Below are positions 19,113 to 26,550 of a DNA stretch of 64,000 nt, one piece after another (positions within the stretch are counted from its first letter, which is position 1; each line of letters starts with the position of its first letter). The notes below the pieces were generated by a model. The model worked only from the letters and a program-made list of their open reading frames with translations, did not search any database and was not told the DNA's origin. Origin of the DNA: Natrinema ejinorense (lineage in GTDB: Archaea > Halobacteriota > Halobacteria > Halobacteriales > Natrialbaceae); NCBI RefSeq assembly GCF_002494345.1, contig NZ_NXNI01000001.1, positions 1,054,001-1,118,000 on the forward strand, in the 5' to 3' direction. The position numbers and the translations under genes are program-made.

Positions 19113-19487
19113 CTAGCCGAGTTTCGACCGCCCCGGCGGCCTGTCGTGGTCGGCGCGATGCTGGAGCAGTTCGCCGTACCGTTCGACTTCGATGACGCAA
19201 TCGGCGCGGGGACGCGCGACGCAGGTGAGGACGAAGTTCGCCGCCTCGTCTTCCGGGTAGTACCGCTTGGCCCGACTGTGATCGACCTCACCGGAGAGGA
19301 GTGTCGCGCCGCAGGTGATACACCACCCCTGCTGGCAGTCCGCCGAGAGCCAGATATCCGCCGCGCGGGCCGCCGAGAGGATCGACTGGTCGGCGCGGAC
19401 TTCGATCGTCCGGGACTCGCCGGCGAGGGCCAGCTCGGCGTCGTCGGGCACGCGAAGTTCGACGTCCCACGTGGTGGACTCCGTCAC
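19113..19487 (-). CDS. Plant-type [2Fe-2S] ferredoxin
   Basis: A 124-residue cytoplasmic ferredoxin. The cluster ligands are Cys51, Cys56, Cys59 and Cys89 in the C-x4-C-x2-C...C pattern (ADCQQGWCITCG and VLTCVA). It lacks the long acidic N-terminal insertion of the abundant haloarchaeal ferredoxin, so it is a minor paralogue. The 3' neighbour is the DCC thiol protein. It is divergently transcribed from the MDR dehydrogenase across 152 bp, and its electron partner is unknown. Confidence 0.9.
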   Translation of the reverse strand: MTESTTWDVELRVPDDAELALAGESRTIEVRADQSILSAARAADIWLSADCQQGWCITCGATLLSGEVDHSRAKRYYPEDEAANFVLTCVARPRADCVIEVERYGELLQHRADHDRPPGRSKLG

Positions 19488-19639
19488 GGGTAAACGTCGT
19501 GCTCGCCGCGAAAAAGGACTGGGCCGGACGGTCGCAAGTCCCGCACCCCGACCGGTACCGATGCACGCGGACCGGAACGTCGAAGCGTCCCACTACCGGC
19601 TACCCTAGGGTCTTTGCCCTCGAGGCCGACGCAACACCA

Positions 19640-20653
19640 ATGCGAGCCGCAGCCTTCACCGACCTGATCGGCCCCGAGGGAGTGAGTACGATCGACCGGC
19701 CCGACCCCGAGCCCGGCCCCGGCGAGGCGCTGGTCGACGTGACGGCCTGTGCGATCAACCGCCACGACCTCTGGATCCTCGAGGGGGACTCGGCGATGGT
19801 CGACGCCGACGACTTGCCCTTCGTCACGGGGCTGGACGTGGCCGGCGTCGTGAGCGAGGTCGGTGCGGACGTTCGGGGCATCGCGCCCGGCGACAGGGTC
19901 GTCCTCTGTCCGAACGAGACCTGTGGCTCCTGTCGGTTCTGTCGGGAGGGGCCGGAGAACATGTGTAAGCGATTCGCACTGTTTCACGGCGGCCTCGCGG
20001 AGACCGCCTGCGTGCGGGGCGACCGGCTCGTTCCGCTGCCCGACGACATCGACGCGACGACCGCCGCCGCGATCCCGACGGCGTACATGACCGCGTTCCA
20101 CATGCTCCGGCGGGCCGAGGTCGGGCCCGGCGATCTGGTCTTCGTCCCCGGCGCGACCGGCGGCGTCGGCGTCGCGACGGTCCAACTCGCATCCGTCTTC
20201 GGTGCCGAGACCATCGGCACGTCTTCTTCGGCGACGAAACTCGAGCGCGTCCGCGACCTCGGCCTCGATCACGGCATCGAATCGGCGGGAATCGACGAGA
20301 TCCGAGACGCCGTCGAGGCGATCGGCATGCCGGACGCGGTGATCAACCATCTCGGCGGCGAGTTCACCCGACTCGGCCAGTCGGTACTGCGCCGTGGTGG
20401 CACGATGGCGATCTGTGGCCGCACGGCCGGCAACGAGTCGACGATCGACGTCACGAACCTCTTCCTGGGCCACAAGCGCGTCGTCGGCTCCACGATGGGT
20501 ACCCAGGACGACCTCCGGCGGCTCGTCGAACTCACCGCCGACGGCGAGTTAGCACCCGAAATCGACCGGACGTACGCGCTCGCAGACACCGACGAAGCCT
20601 TCGCGGCGATGCAAGAACGCGAGAGCGTCGGCAAGATCGTCGTCGAACCGTAG
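19640..20653 (+). CDS. Zinc-binding MDR alcohol dehydrogenase/quinone reductase-like
   Basis: A 337-residue medium-chain dehydrogenase/reductase. Structural zinc ligands are Cys95, Cys98, Cys101 and Cys109 (CGSCRFCREGPENMC). The catalytic region reads CAINRHD and the usual GHE is GLD, so the catalytic zinc site is only partly recognisable. The NAD(P) site is GATGGVGVATVQLA, the zeta-crystallin/quinone-reductase style of Rossmann loop. The substrate is unknown. A fragment of the dispersed repeat starts about 3 nt after its stop codon. Confidence 0.85.
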   Translation: MRAAAFTDLIGPEGVSTIDRPDPEPGPGEALVDVTACAINRHDLWILEGDSAMVDADDLPFVTGLDVAGVVSEVGADVRGIAPGDRVVLCPNETCGSCRFCREGPENMCKRFALFHGGLAETACVRGDRLVPLPDDIDATTAAAIPTAYMTAFHMLRRAEVGPGDLVFVPGATGGVGVATVQLASVFGAETIGTSSSATKLERVRDLGLDHGIESAGIDEIRDAVEAIGMPDAVINHLGGEFTRLGQSVLRRGGTMAICGRTAGNESTIDVTNLFLGHKRVVGSTMGTQDDLRRLVELTADGELAPEIDRTYALADTDEAFAAMQERESVGKIVVEP

Positions 20654-20656
20654 GGT

Positions 20657-20680
20657 GCGGCTGCGCCGGCACTGACCGAC
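20657..20680 (+). repeat. Dispersed palindromic element, fragment E
   Basis: This 24-bp segment matches copy D (3427-3450) at 22 of 24 positions and contains the shared CCGGCACTGAC signature. Only this part is recognisable. It starts about 3 nt after a TAG stop, the same placement as the other copies. Confidence 0.45.
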
Positions 20681-20741
20681 TCGCGACGAGGCAGGGAGAC
20701 GCTGCCCCGACCTATTTCTGCCCAGCTGCCGTCGAATCGGT

Positions 20742-21545
20742 ATGACACGGATCGCGATCACCGGCGCGGCGGGCAACGTCGGTCGGGAGGCCATCGACGC
20801 GTTTCCCGACGACCACGAACTCACGCTCTTTTCCCACCACGCGACCCCGGATCTCGAGACGGAGCTTCTCGAGATCACCGACCGCGAGGCGTTCGCGGAC
20901 GCCCTCGAGGGCCAGGACGTCCTCATCCACCTCGCGGCCAATCCCTCGCCGCGAGCGGAGTGGAACGAGGTGCGAGGGCCGAACGTCGACGGCGTCTACA
21001 ACGCCCTCGAGGCCGCGGCGGAGAACGACCTCGAGCGCGTGATCTTCGCGAGTTCGAACCACGCGGTCAACATGAAAAACACCGTCTCGGGGATTCGGCC
21101 GGAGTCGACGGTCGGCAGCCCCGAGATCGTTCGTCCCGAGGATCCGACGGACCCCGACACCTACTACGGCGTCACGAAGGTCTTCGGCGAGGCGATGGGG
21201 TCGTACTACGCGAAGCGACACGGGTTCGAGGTCGTGAACCTGCGGATCGGCTGGCTGCTCACCCGCGAGGAACTCCGTCGGGAATGTCGGAACCGCGACG
21301 GTGCCGGCGAGCGCTACGCCCGCGCGATGTGGCTCAGTCCCGGCGACTGCCGACGGCTGCTCAACGCGGCCGCGACGGCGACGCTCGAGGGATCGCCCCT
21401 GGTCGCACACGGCATCTCGGACAACGCCGAACGGTTCCTCTCGCTCGCCGAAACCATGCGCGACCTCGGGTATCGACCACAAGACGACGCCGAAGCCGTC
21501 CTGCGCGACGAGTCGGACGGTCGGGACGGCCTCGAGACGGCTTGA
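20742..21545 (+). CDS. NAD-dependent extended SDR (Azf/uronate dehydrogenase-like)
   Basis: A 267-residue short-chain dehydrogenase. The NAD-binding loop is TGAAGNVG (7-14), the HLAANPSP segment follows, the catalytic Ser lies in FASSNHAV (102-109), and the YxxxK pair is Tyr142/Lys146 in YYGVTKVFGE. SSNHAV, RAMWLSPGDC and HGISDNAE recall haloarchaeal NAD+-glucose-6-phosphate dehydrogenase (Azf) and bacterial uronate dehydrogenase. Which sugar it uses cannot be told from sequence. A weak TATA-like box lies about 28 bp upstream of the ATG. Confidence 0.83.
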   Translation: MTRIAITGAAGNVGREAIDAFPDDHELTLFSHHATPDLETELLEITDREAFADALEGQDVLIHLAANPSPRAEWNEVRGPNVDGVYNALEAAAENDLERVIFASSNHAVNMKNTVSGIRPESTVGSPEIVRPEDPTDPDTYYGVTKVFGEAMGSYYAKRHGFEVVNLRIGWLLTREELRRECRNRDGAGERYARAMWLSPGDCRRLLNAAATATLEGSPLVAHGISDNAERFLSLAETMRDLGYRPQDDAEAVLRDESDGRDGLETA

Positions 21546-21767
21546 CCAGCGATCCGTCGACCGCGATCGACCAGCAGTCCGAATTCGGTGTCTCGGAACC
21601 GAACGATACGTTCACAATCGAGGAACACTACGATCTGTGAGGTCTCGTCGTCTCTTCTCCGCGGTAGGACGGTATTGATCGAACGGAACCGAGAGAGGGG
21701 TGTCCTCGGTTCTGCGACCACCAGCGGGATCGAAAGACGGAATACCGACACGTTCGTACCCACACAC

Positions 21768-22106
21768 ATGTCAGTCAAGGTGTCCGAGTCGACGGGCTAC
21801 GGGCCGAACACGCAGATGTCCCTGTTCGGTTATATCATGGCCGCGATACTCGCGGTCGTCTTGCTCCCGTTGCTTCCCGTCATCGCCGTCGCGTGGGTTC
21901 TTTGGAAGGTGTTCGTCGCGGACGAAGAAATCGAACACAGCTTCGAGGACTGGCGTCGCGAATCCGGTCGGAGTCGATCTGATCGTCTCGAATCAGCCGA
22001 GACCGAGGCTGCCGAAGCTGCAGCGGCAGACGCCGGAGAGCCCGACGCCGAAGGCGTCGACGCTGCCGGTGGAACCGAGGCGGACCAGACGACGGCGGAA
22101 TCGTAA
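21768..22106 (+). CDS. Small single-pass membrane protein with acidic Ala/Glu tail
   Basis: A 112-residue protein. Residues 15-45 form one strong transmembrane segment (MSLFGYIMAAILAVVLLPLLPVIAVAWVLWKVF, split here by description only), followed by a charged EEIEHSFEDWRRE stretch and a low-complexity Ala/Glu/Asp tail, probably cytoplasmic. It belongs to a haloarchaeal family of unknown function (DUF7535 from memory). It is convergent with the GST-like gene, with 15 bp between them. Confidence 0.65.
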   Translation: MSVKVSESTGYGPNTQMSLFGYIMAAILAVVLLPLLPVIAVAWVLWKVFVADEEIEHSFEDWRRESGRSRSDRLESAETEAAEAAAADAGEPDAEGVDAAGGTEADQTTAES

Positions 22107-22121
22107 GGCCCCTTTGCTCGG

Positions 22122-23195
22122 CTAGTCGTCGGCACTGGTCGCCCGAACGAGGTCCGACGGCGGGCCGCCGGGGAGTTCGTCGCGGTCGTGGGCGGCCTCG
22201 AAGTCCAGCTCGGGCCCGCGGGCGACGATCCGGTGTGGGTTCACGTCGGGGTGGGTCGTGTAGTAGTGTTCCTTGATGTGATCCATGTTCACCGTCCGGG
22301 CGACGCCGGTTTCACGGGTCCTTTCGGTCCCCGTTCGCTCGTCCGGCGTCCCCTCCCGGCGGTCGGCGACGCCCGTCTGATACAGATCCCGTAGGTACGG
22401 CCAGAGGTTGTCGTACTCGCGGACGTACTGGACGTTACACATGAAGTGGGTGTGATAGACGTTGTCGAATCGAACGAGCGTCGTGAACATCGCGATATCC
22501 GCTTCGGTCAGCCGGTCGTCGGCGAGGTAGCGCTGGTCGGCCAGCACCTCGTCCCAGCGGTCGAGCGCCGAAAAGAGGTCGTCGACGGCTTCGTCGTAGG
22601 GCCCCTGCTTCGTGGCGAAGCCGGCGCGGTAGACGCCGTTGTTGATCGGCTCGTAAATTTCGTCGATGATCCGGTCGACGTCCTCCTGATACCCCTCGGG
22701 GTAGAGGTCCACGTCCCGCGAGGCGACGCTCCCGAATTCGGTGTCGAGCATCCGCATGATCTCCGCGGACTCGTTGTTCACGATGGTCTCCTCGTGTTTG
22801 TCCCAGAGGACGGGTACCGTCACGCGGCAGGTGGCGTCGGGATCCGCCGCCACGTACAGCTCCCGCAGGAAATCGGCGTCGCGGACGTGATCGCGCGTAC
22901 AGCCGTCTTTCTCCGGCGTGAACTGCCAGCCGTCCTCGCCGCGGTAGGGATCGACGATCGAGACGGAGATCGCGTCCTCGAGTCCCAGCAGCGCCCGCGT
23001 CACGAGCGTCCGGTGGGCCCAGGGGCACGCGTACGAGACGTAGAGGTGGTATCGTCCCGCCTCCGGCTGGAACCGAGCGTCGGGATCGTCCCGGATCTCG
23101 TCCCGGAAGGGGGTCGTCTGCCGCTCGAACGAGCCGTCGTCGTCAGTCGACTCGTGGGCGTCGGTGCGCCACTCGCCGTCGACGAGCATGTTCAT
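22122..23195 (-). CDS. Glutathionyl-hydroquinone reductase-like GST (ECM4/YqjG family)
   Basis: A 357-residue xi-class GST-like protein. The catalytic Cys57 is in YACPWAHRT, followed by the VDPYRGEDGW region, VPVLWDKHEETIVNNESAEI (thioredoxin-fold cis-Pro), and a helical C-terminal domain with RYLADDRLTEADIAMF. Bacterial and yeast members reduce glutathionyl-hydroquinones. Haloarchaea use gamma-glutamylcysteine instead of glutathione, so the real thiol is probably that (established physiology; its use here is inference). The Na+/Ca2+ exchanger gene lies 89 bp upstream on the same strand. Confidence 0.9.
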   Translation of the reverse strand: MNMLVDGEWRTDAHESTDDDGSFERQTTPFRDEIRDDPDARFQPEAGRYHLYVSYACPWAHRTLVTRALLGLEDAISVSIVDPYRGEDGWQFTPEKDGCTRDHVRDADFLRELYVAADPDATCRVTVPVLWDKHEETIVNNESAEIMRMLDTEFGSVASRDVDLYPEGYQEDVDRIIDEIYEPINNGVYRAGFATKQGPYDEAVDDLFSALDRWDEVLADQRYLADDRLTEADIAMFTTLVRFDNVYHTHFMCNVQYVREYDNLWPYLRDLYQTGVADRREGTPDERTGTERTRETGVARTVNMDHIKEHYYTTHPDVNPHRIVARGPELDFEAAHDRDELPGGPPSDLVRATSADD

Positions 23196-23284
23196 ACAGT
23201 GACCAACGGTTGGCGGCTACAAATGATCTCGCTAACACTCGTGTCACCGCCTCCGAAACTGGGACGACCGATCACGCCCTCTTG

Positions 23285-24280
23285 TCAAGCGGCTATACTG
23301 ACGACCCAGTAGCTCACACCGAGTGCGACGAGGACGACTCCCTCGAGGCGAGTGAGCGTCCGGCCCGTCGCGAGTACCACCGTGGCCAAGACGGTCACCA
23401 CGGCGAGCCACGCCAGCCCGAGGAAGACGGCCGGGTCGACTGTCAGCGGGCGGGCTACCGCCGCGATTCCCAGGACACCGAGGGCATTGAAGACGTTCGA
23501 CCCGATGACGTTGCCCGCAGCGATGCTGACGTTATCTCCGCGAGCAGCCACGACCGAGGTCACGAGTTCCGGCAGCGAGGTCCCGGTGGCGACGATCGTC
23601 GCGCCGACGACCCATTCCGAGACCCCGACCGCCAGGGCCAATCCGACCGCCGCCTCGACCAGCGCACGCCCGCCGACGATCACGAGGACGAGGCCGAACA
23701 GAATGCGGACGATCTCCCGGCCGAGACCCACCTTCGGGCCGTCGTCTCCGTCGGACCCGACGGGAGCGGCCGTCGCCACGTCGGCCCCCTCGAGTGGCTC
23801 GGTCCCCACGACGTCCGTGTCACCGCGGTTCCGGACCGCAACCCCGAGGGCCCCGAGATACACACTCAGTAACACGAGGAGGATGCCTCCGTCGGGCCGC
23901 GTGACGATGCCGTCTGCGAGGACGACGGTCGCGACGACGGTCGAGGCCGCCATCGCGAGCGCATCCCGACGGAGCAGCGTTTCGGAGACCCGAAACGGCG
24001 AGAGAACGGCCACGACCCCGAGACACACGGCGAGATTGAATAGATTCGATCCGACGACGTTTCCGACCGAGATATCGCCCTGGCCTTCGAGCGCTGCACC
24101 GGTCGAGACGACGATCTCCGGCGCGGAAGTCCCGAAAGCGACCACCGTGAGTCCGACGACGAGCGCCGAGACCCCCGCCGCACTGGCGAGTCTCGAGGCA
24201 CCGGTCACGAGCAGGCGGGCACCGATCCACAGACCGAAAACGGCGGTGACGAGTAAGACGACGTCTCCAACGAGGACCAT
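23285..24280 (-). CDS. Na+/Ca2+ antiporter (CaCA family, YrbG-like)
   Basis: A 331-residue, roughly ten-helix membrane exchanger made of two inverted repeats. Each repeat carries the CaCA alpha motif: VVAFGTSAPEIVVS in the first and IVATGTSLPELVTS in the second, with GNVVGSNLFN and GNVIGSNVFN downstream. The central cytoplasmic loop (about residues 145-190) is short and acidic. It probably exports Ca2+ in exchange for Na+. It is divergent from the DNA methyltransferase, and the shared intergenic region is 118 bp. Confidence 0.92.
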   Translation of the reverse strand: MVLVGDVVLLVTAVFGLWIGARLLVTGASRLASAAGVSALVVGLTVVAFGTSAPEIVVSTGAALEGQGDISVGNVVGSNLFNLAVCLGVVAVLSPFRVSETLLRRDALAMAASTVVATVVLADGIVTRPDGGILLVLLSVYLGALGVAVRNRGDTDVVGTEPLEGADVATAAPVGSDGDDGPKVGLGREIVRILFGLVLVIVGGRALVEAAVGLALAVGVSEWVVGATIVATGTSLPELVTSVVAARGDNVSIAAGNVIGSNVFNALGVLGIAAVARPLTVDPAVFLGLAWLAVVTVLATVVLATGRTLTRLEGVVLVALGVSYWVVSIAA

Positions 24281-24369
24281 CGTGGCGAACCCTTTCGGAC
24301 GGCTCCCACAAAAGACCCGGGCAGGTGCGTCACCGGTCGACGCGGCCCGTTCGAAGGGATGCGCAAGCG

Positions 24370-24375
24370 TTTAAA
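24370..24375 (+). promoter_or_regulatory. TATA box for the DNA methyltransferase gene
   Basis: TTTAAA is centred about 27 bp before the ATG at 24399. This selects that ATG over an in-frame GTG at 24384. Confidence 0.65.
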
Positions 24376-24398
24376 CGGTTCGCGTGAGGACTCGAGGT

Positions 24399-25460
24399 AT
24401 GGCAGACGACGGGGATCGACACCGCCAGAGCCGCCTGTTCACGGACGACGACGGCGCCTTCGACGCCGACCGTGCACGGGAGGAGTCCCTGCCGGTCGAG
24501 GACGGCGAGGTGATCGATACCGACGACCTGGCCGACCACCAGCGTTACGTGGAGGGACGCGGGATCTACGACGAGCGCAACCGGGTGAACGACCTCACGG
24601 GCAAGGAGTGGAAGTACGCCACGAAGTCCGTGATCGCGGAGGGGTACCCGCCCGCCGTCCAGCACGATCTGCGCAGCGAACACGGCGGCCAGAAACCGCC
24701 GCGACTCTGTGCGGACCTGATCGGCCGGTTCAGCAAAGCCGGCGACACCGTCCTCGATCCCTTCGCAGGCGTCGGCGGGACCCTGCTCGGCGCGAGTTTC
24801 TGCGAACACGACGGCACCGGTCTCCGGGAGGCGATCGGCTTCGAGCGCACCGAGCGCTGGATCGAGATCTACCGGGAGGTTCTCGCGGCGGAAAACGAAG
24901 AGCGCCGTGCACGCGGCGAGCCACCGCTCGCCGAACAGGACATCCGACACGGCGACTGTGTCGATCTGATCGACGACGTGCCTGACGAATCCGTCGACCT
25001 CCTGTTGACCGACGTTCCCTACTGGGACATGGACGAACGCGAGCAGACGCGCAACGAGCGGGCGACTCGAGAGAGCAAACTGGGGTCGTTCGACGGCGGG
25101 ACGACCGACGAGGCTGCCGTCGATGCGGCCGAGGGGACCGACGATCGTCGGACGAAAGCCGACTGGCTGGCCGGTATGGCGACCACGTTCGGCCGGTTTA
25201 CGGACGCCGTCGCACCGGACGGCCACGTCGTCGTCTTCATCGGCGACATGTACCGCGACCAGTCCTACGAGTTCCTCTCGGCGGATCTCGCGCGGGCGAT
25301 CGAGTCGACTGCACCGCTGACGCTCGCGGCGAACCTGATCTGGTACGATCCGACGAAGGACCTGCACGTCTACGGCTACCCCTTCTCTTTCGTCCCTTCG
25401 ATGGTCCACCAGAACGTCCTCGTCTTCCGACCCGAGGCGGCGTCCGAAACGGAAAACTGA
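24399..25460 (+). CDS. Orphan site-specific DNA methyltransferase (N4/N6 type)
   Basis: A 353-residue SAM-dependent amino-methyltransferase. A motif X-like PPRLCADLIGRF precedes motif I DPFAGVGGT (120-128). The catalytic motif IV is DVPYWD (205-210), a variant of DPPY with Pro replaced by Val. The order X-I-IV is the gamma-like arrangement. No restriction endonuclease or other RM gene is adjacent, so it is an orphan. Size and lineage make the haloarchaeal CTAG methylase (Zim) a reasonable candidate, but I cannot confirm specificity. An RNA methyltransferase is a less likely alternative. Confidence 0.78.
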   Translation: MADDGDRHRQSRLFTDDDGAFDADRAREESLPVEDGEVIDTDDLADHQRYVEGRGIYDERNRVNDLTGKEWKYATKSVIAEGYPPAVQHDLRSEHGGQKPPRLCADLIGRFSKAGDTVLDPFAGVGGTLLGASFCEHDGTGLREAIGFERTERWIEIYREVLAAENEERRARGEPPLAEQDIRHGDCVDLIDDVPDESVDLLLTDVPYWDMDEREQTRNERATRESKLGSFDGGTTDEAAVDAAEGTDDRRTKADWLAGMATTFGRFTDAVAPDGHVVVFIGDMYRDQSYEFLSADLARAIESTAPLTLAANLIWYDPTKDLHVYGYPFSFVPSMVHQNVLVFRPEAASETEN

Positions 25461-25539
25461 ACGGCGAGGGGGGTGCGTCCGACTTCCGTCGGGCGGTCGT
25501 CTGACGCGGTTTTATTTGGTACCGGGACGACGAAACGAA

Positions 25540-25587
25540 CAGGCGCGTGGCGGTTTCCTTCCCCCCCATCCCGCCGCTGCGCGCCTG
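25540..25587 (+). other. Strong hairpin between convergent genes (terminator or small RNA candidate)
   Basis: The arm at 25540-25553 pairs with 25574-25587 through 14 consecutive pairs, two of them G-T wobbles, around a 20-nt pyrimidine-rich loop. A pyrimidine tract follows. A TTTTATTT box sits about 25 bp upstream. The element lies between the convergent methyltransferase and TrkA-like genes. Confidence 0.45.
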
Positions 25588-25670
25588 CTCCCGTTCCTCT
25601 CCCCTCCCCTTTCGAATCGACGACCGGTCCGCCGAGGAGTGTACTGTTGGCGGACGGAACCCGTTCGTCC

Positions 25671-26333
25671 TCAGGCGTTCGCGGGCAACAACGCCGACCG
25701 AACCGCGTCCGACCGATCGGTTTCGGTGATGACCGCGACCTCGTCACCGACCTCGAGTTCGGTACCCGGGAGCGGAATCGTCAGCGGTTCGCGTGCGCGA
25801 CCGTGGGCGTAGATCCGTGCAGTCTCGGGGAGGTCGAGTTCGCTCATTCGTTTCCCGACCGCCGGCGACCCCGCCTGAATCTCGAGGACGGTCAACTGGA
25901 GGTTCGCGGCGAGGTCGGCGACGACGTTGAAATCGCCGCCAAGGAGGGCTGTCTTCGCACCCGCAGCGCCCAGCCGCTCGGGGTAAATGATCTCGTCGAC
26001 CTCCTCGGCGTACTTCTCGTAGATGTCCTCGCGGTAGTCCTCGTCGATCCGCAGGACGGTGCGACAGCCGTGGTGAGTCCCGACCATACAGGCCGCGAAG
26101 TTGGCGTTGAGATCCGGCGTGAACGCGCCGATCGCGTCGGCGGTTTCGATCCCGGCGTCGACGAGTACGTCCTCGTCCGATCCGTCACCACGGACCGTCT
26201 CGAGCCCGTCGTTGCTGGCACGGTCGATGCGGTCGACGTCGTTGTCGACGATGACGACCTCGTGGCCCTCCTCGGCGAGAATCGTTGCCGTCCGCGAGCC
26301 GACCCGGCCATAACCCACGATGACGAACCTCAT
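25671..26333 (-). CDS. TrkA-family K+ transport regulatory protein (RCK_N + RCK_C)
   Basis: A 220-residue cytoplasmic RCK protein. The N-terminal Rossmann domain shows GYGRVG (7-12), the acidic end of strand 2 VIVDND that binds NAD adenosine, and GDGSDEDVL. An RCK_C (TrkA_C) domain occupies about residues 140-215 (PAVGKRMSELDLP, GDEVAVITE). It gates a TrkH-type or similar channel encoded elsewhere; no channel gene is adjacent. A TATTTG box on the minus strand lies about 28 bp upstream of the ATG. Confidence 0.9.
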   Translation of the reverse strand: MRFVIVGYGRVGSRTATILAEEGHEVVIVDNDVDRIDRASNDGLETVRGDGSDEDVLVDAGIETADAIGAFTPDLNANFAACMVGTHHGCRTVLRIDEDYREDIYEKYAEEVDEIIYPERLGAAGAKTALLGGDFNVVADLAANLQLTVLEIQAGSPAVGKRMSELDLPETARIYAHGRAREPLTIPLPGTELEVGDEVAVITETDRSDAVRSALLPANA

Positions 26334-26358
26334 GCTACCGTGGTACGCGCTCCGAGGT

Positions 26359-26364
26359 CAAATA
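26359..26364 (-). promoter_or_regulatory. TATA box for the TrkA-like gene
   Basis: The minus strand reads TATTTG, centred about 28 bp upstream of the ATG at 26333. The divergent purine-permease promoter is about 150 bp further on. Confidence 0.5.
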
Positions 26365-26513
26365 CGTTGGTCCGTCTCGCTACTATGTGTCGTTCAGTCG
26401 GATGACCGAGTCGAGCGACTGGGCAGGCAGTTGATCGGTCTCACTTCCGATTCCGCTTCGCCACCGAATATACACATACTTGCATATACTGCTCGCCGAT
26501 CGGGACAAGAACG

Positions 26514-26519
26514 TTTAAC
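26514..26519 (+). promoter_or_regulatory. TATA box for the NCS2 permease, with upstream ATATAC repeats
   Basis: TTTAAC lies about 34 bp before the ATG at 26551. Two copies of ATATAC (26468-26473 and 26484-26489) lie 25-46 bp further upstream and could be part of a regulator site. The role of the repeats is inference. Confidence 0.5.
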
Positions 26520-26550
26520 TAACCGGTGTGGTTATGCTCGGACATCCAAT

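Noticed and set aside
20742-21545. Assigning azf (NAD-dependent glucose-6-phosphate dehydrogenase)
   Set aside because: The SSNHAV and RAMWLS segments are shared with Azf, but the substrate loop region (LLTREELRRECRNRDG) differs from what I recall, so only family level is claimed.
24399-25460. Assigning the gene symbol zim (CTAG methylase)
   Set aside because: Length, lineage and orphan status fit, but I could not verify the target-recognition region from sequence alone.
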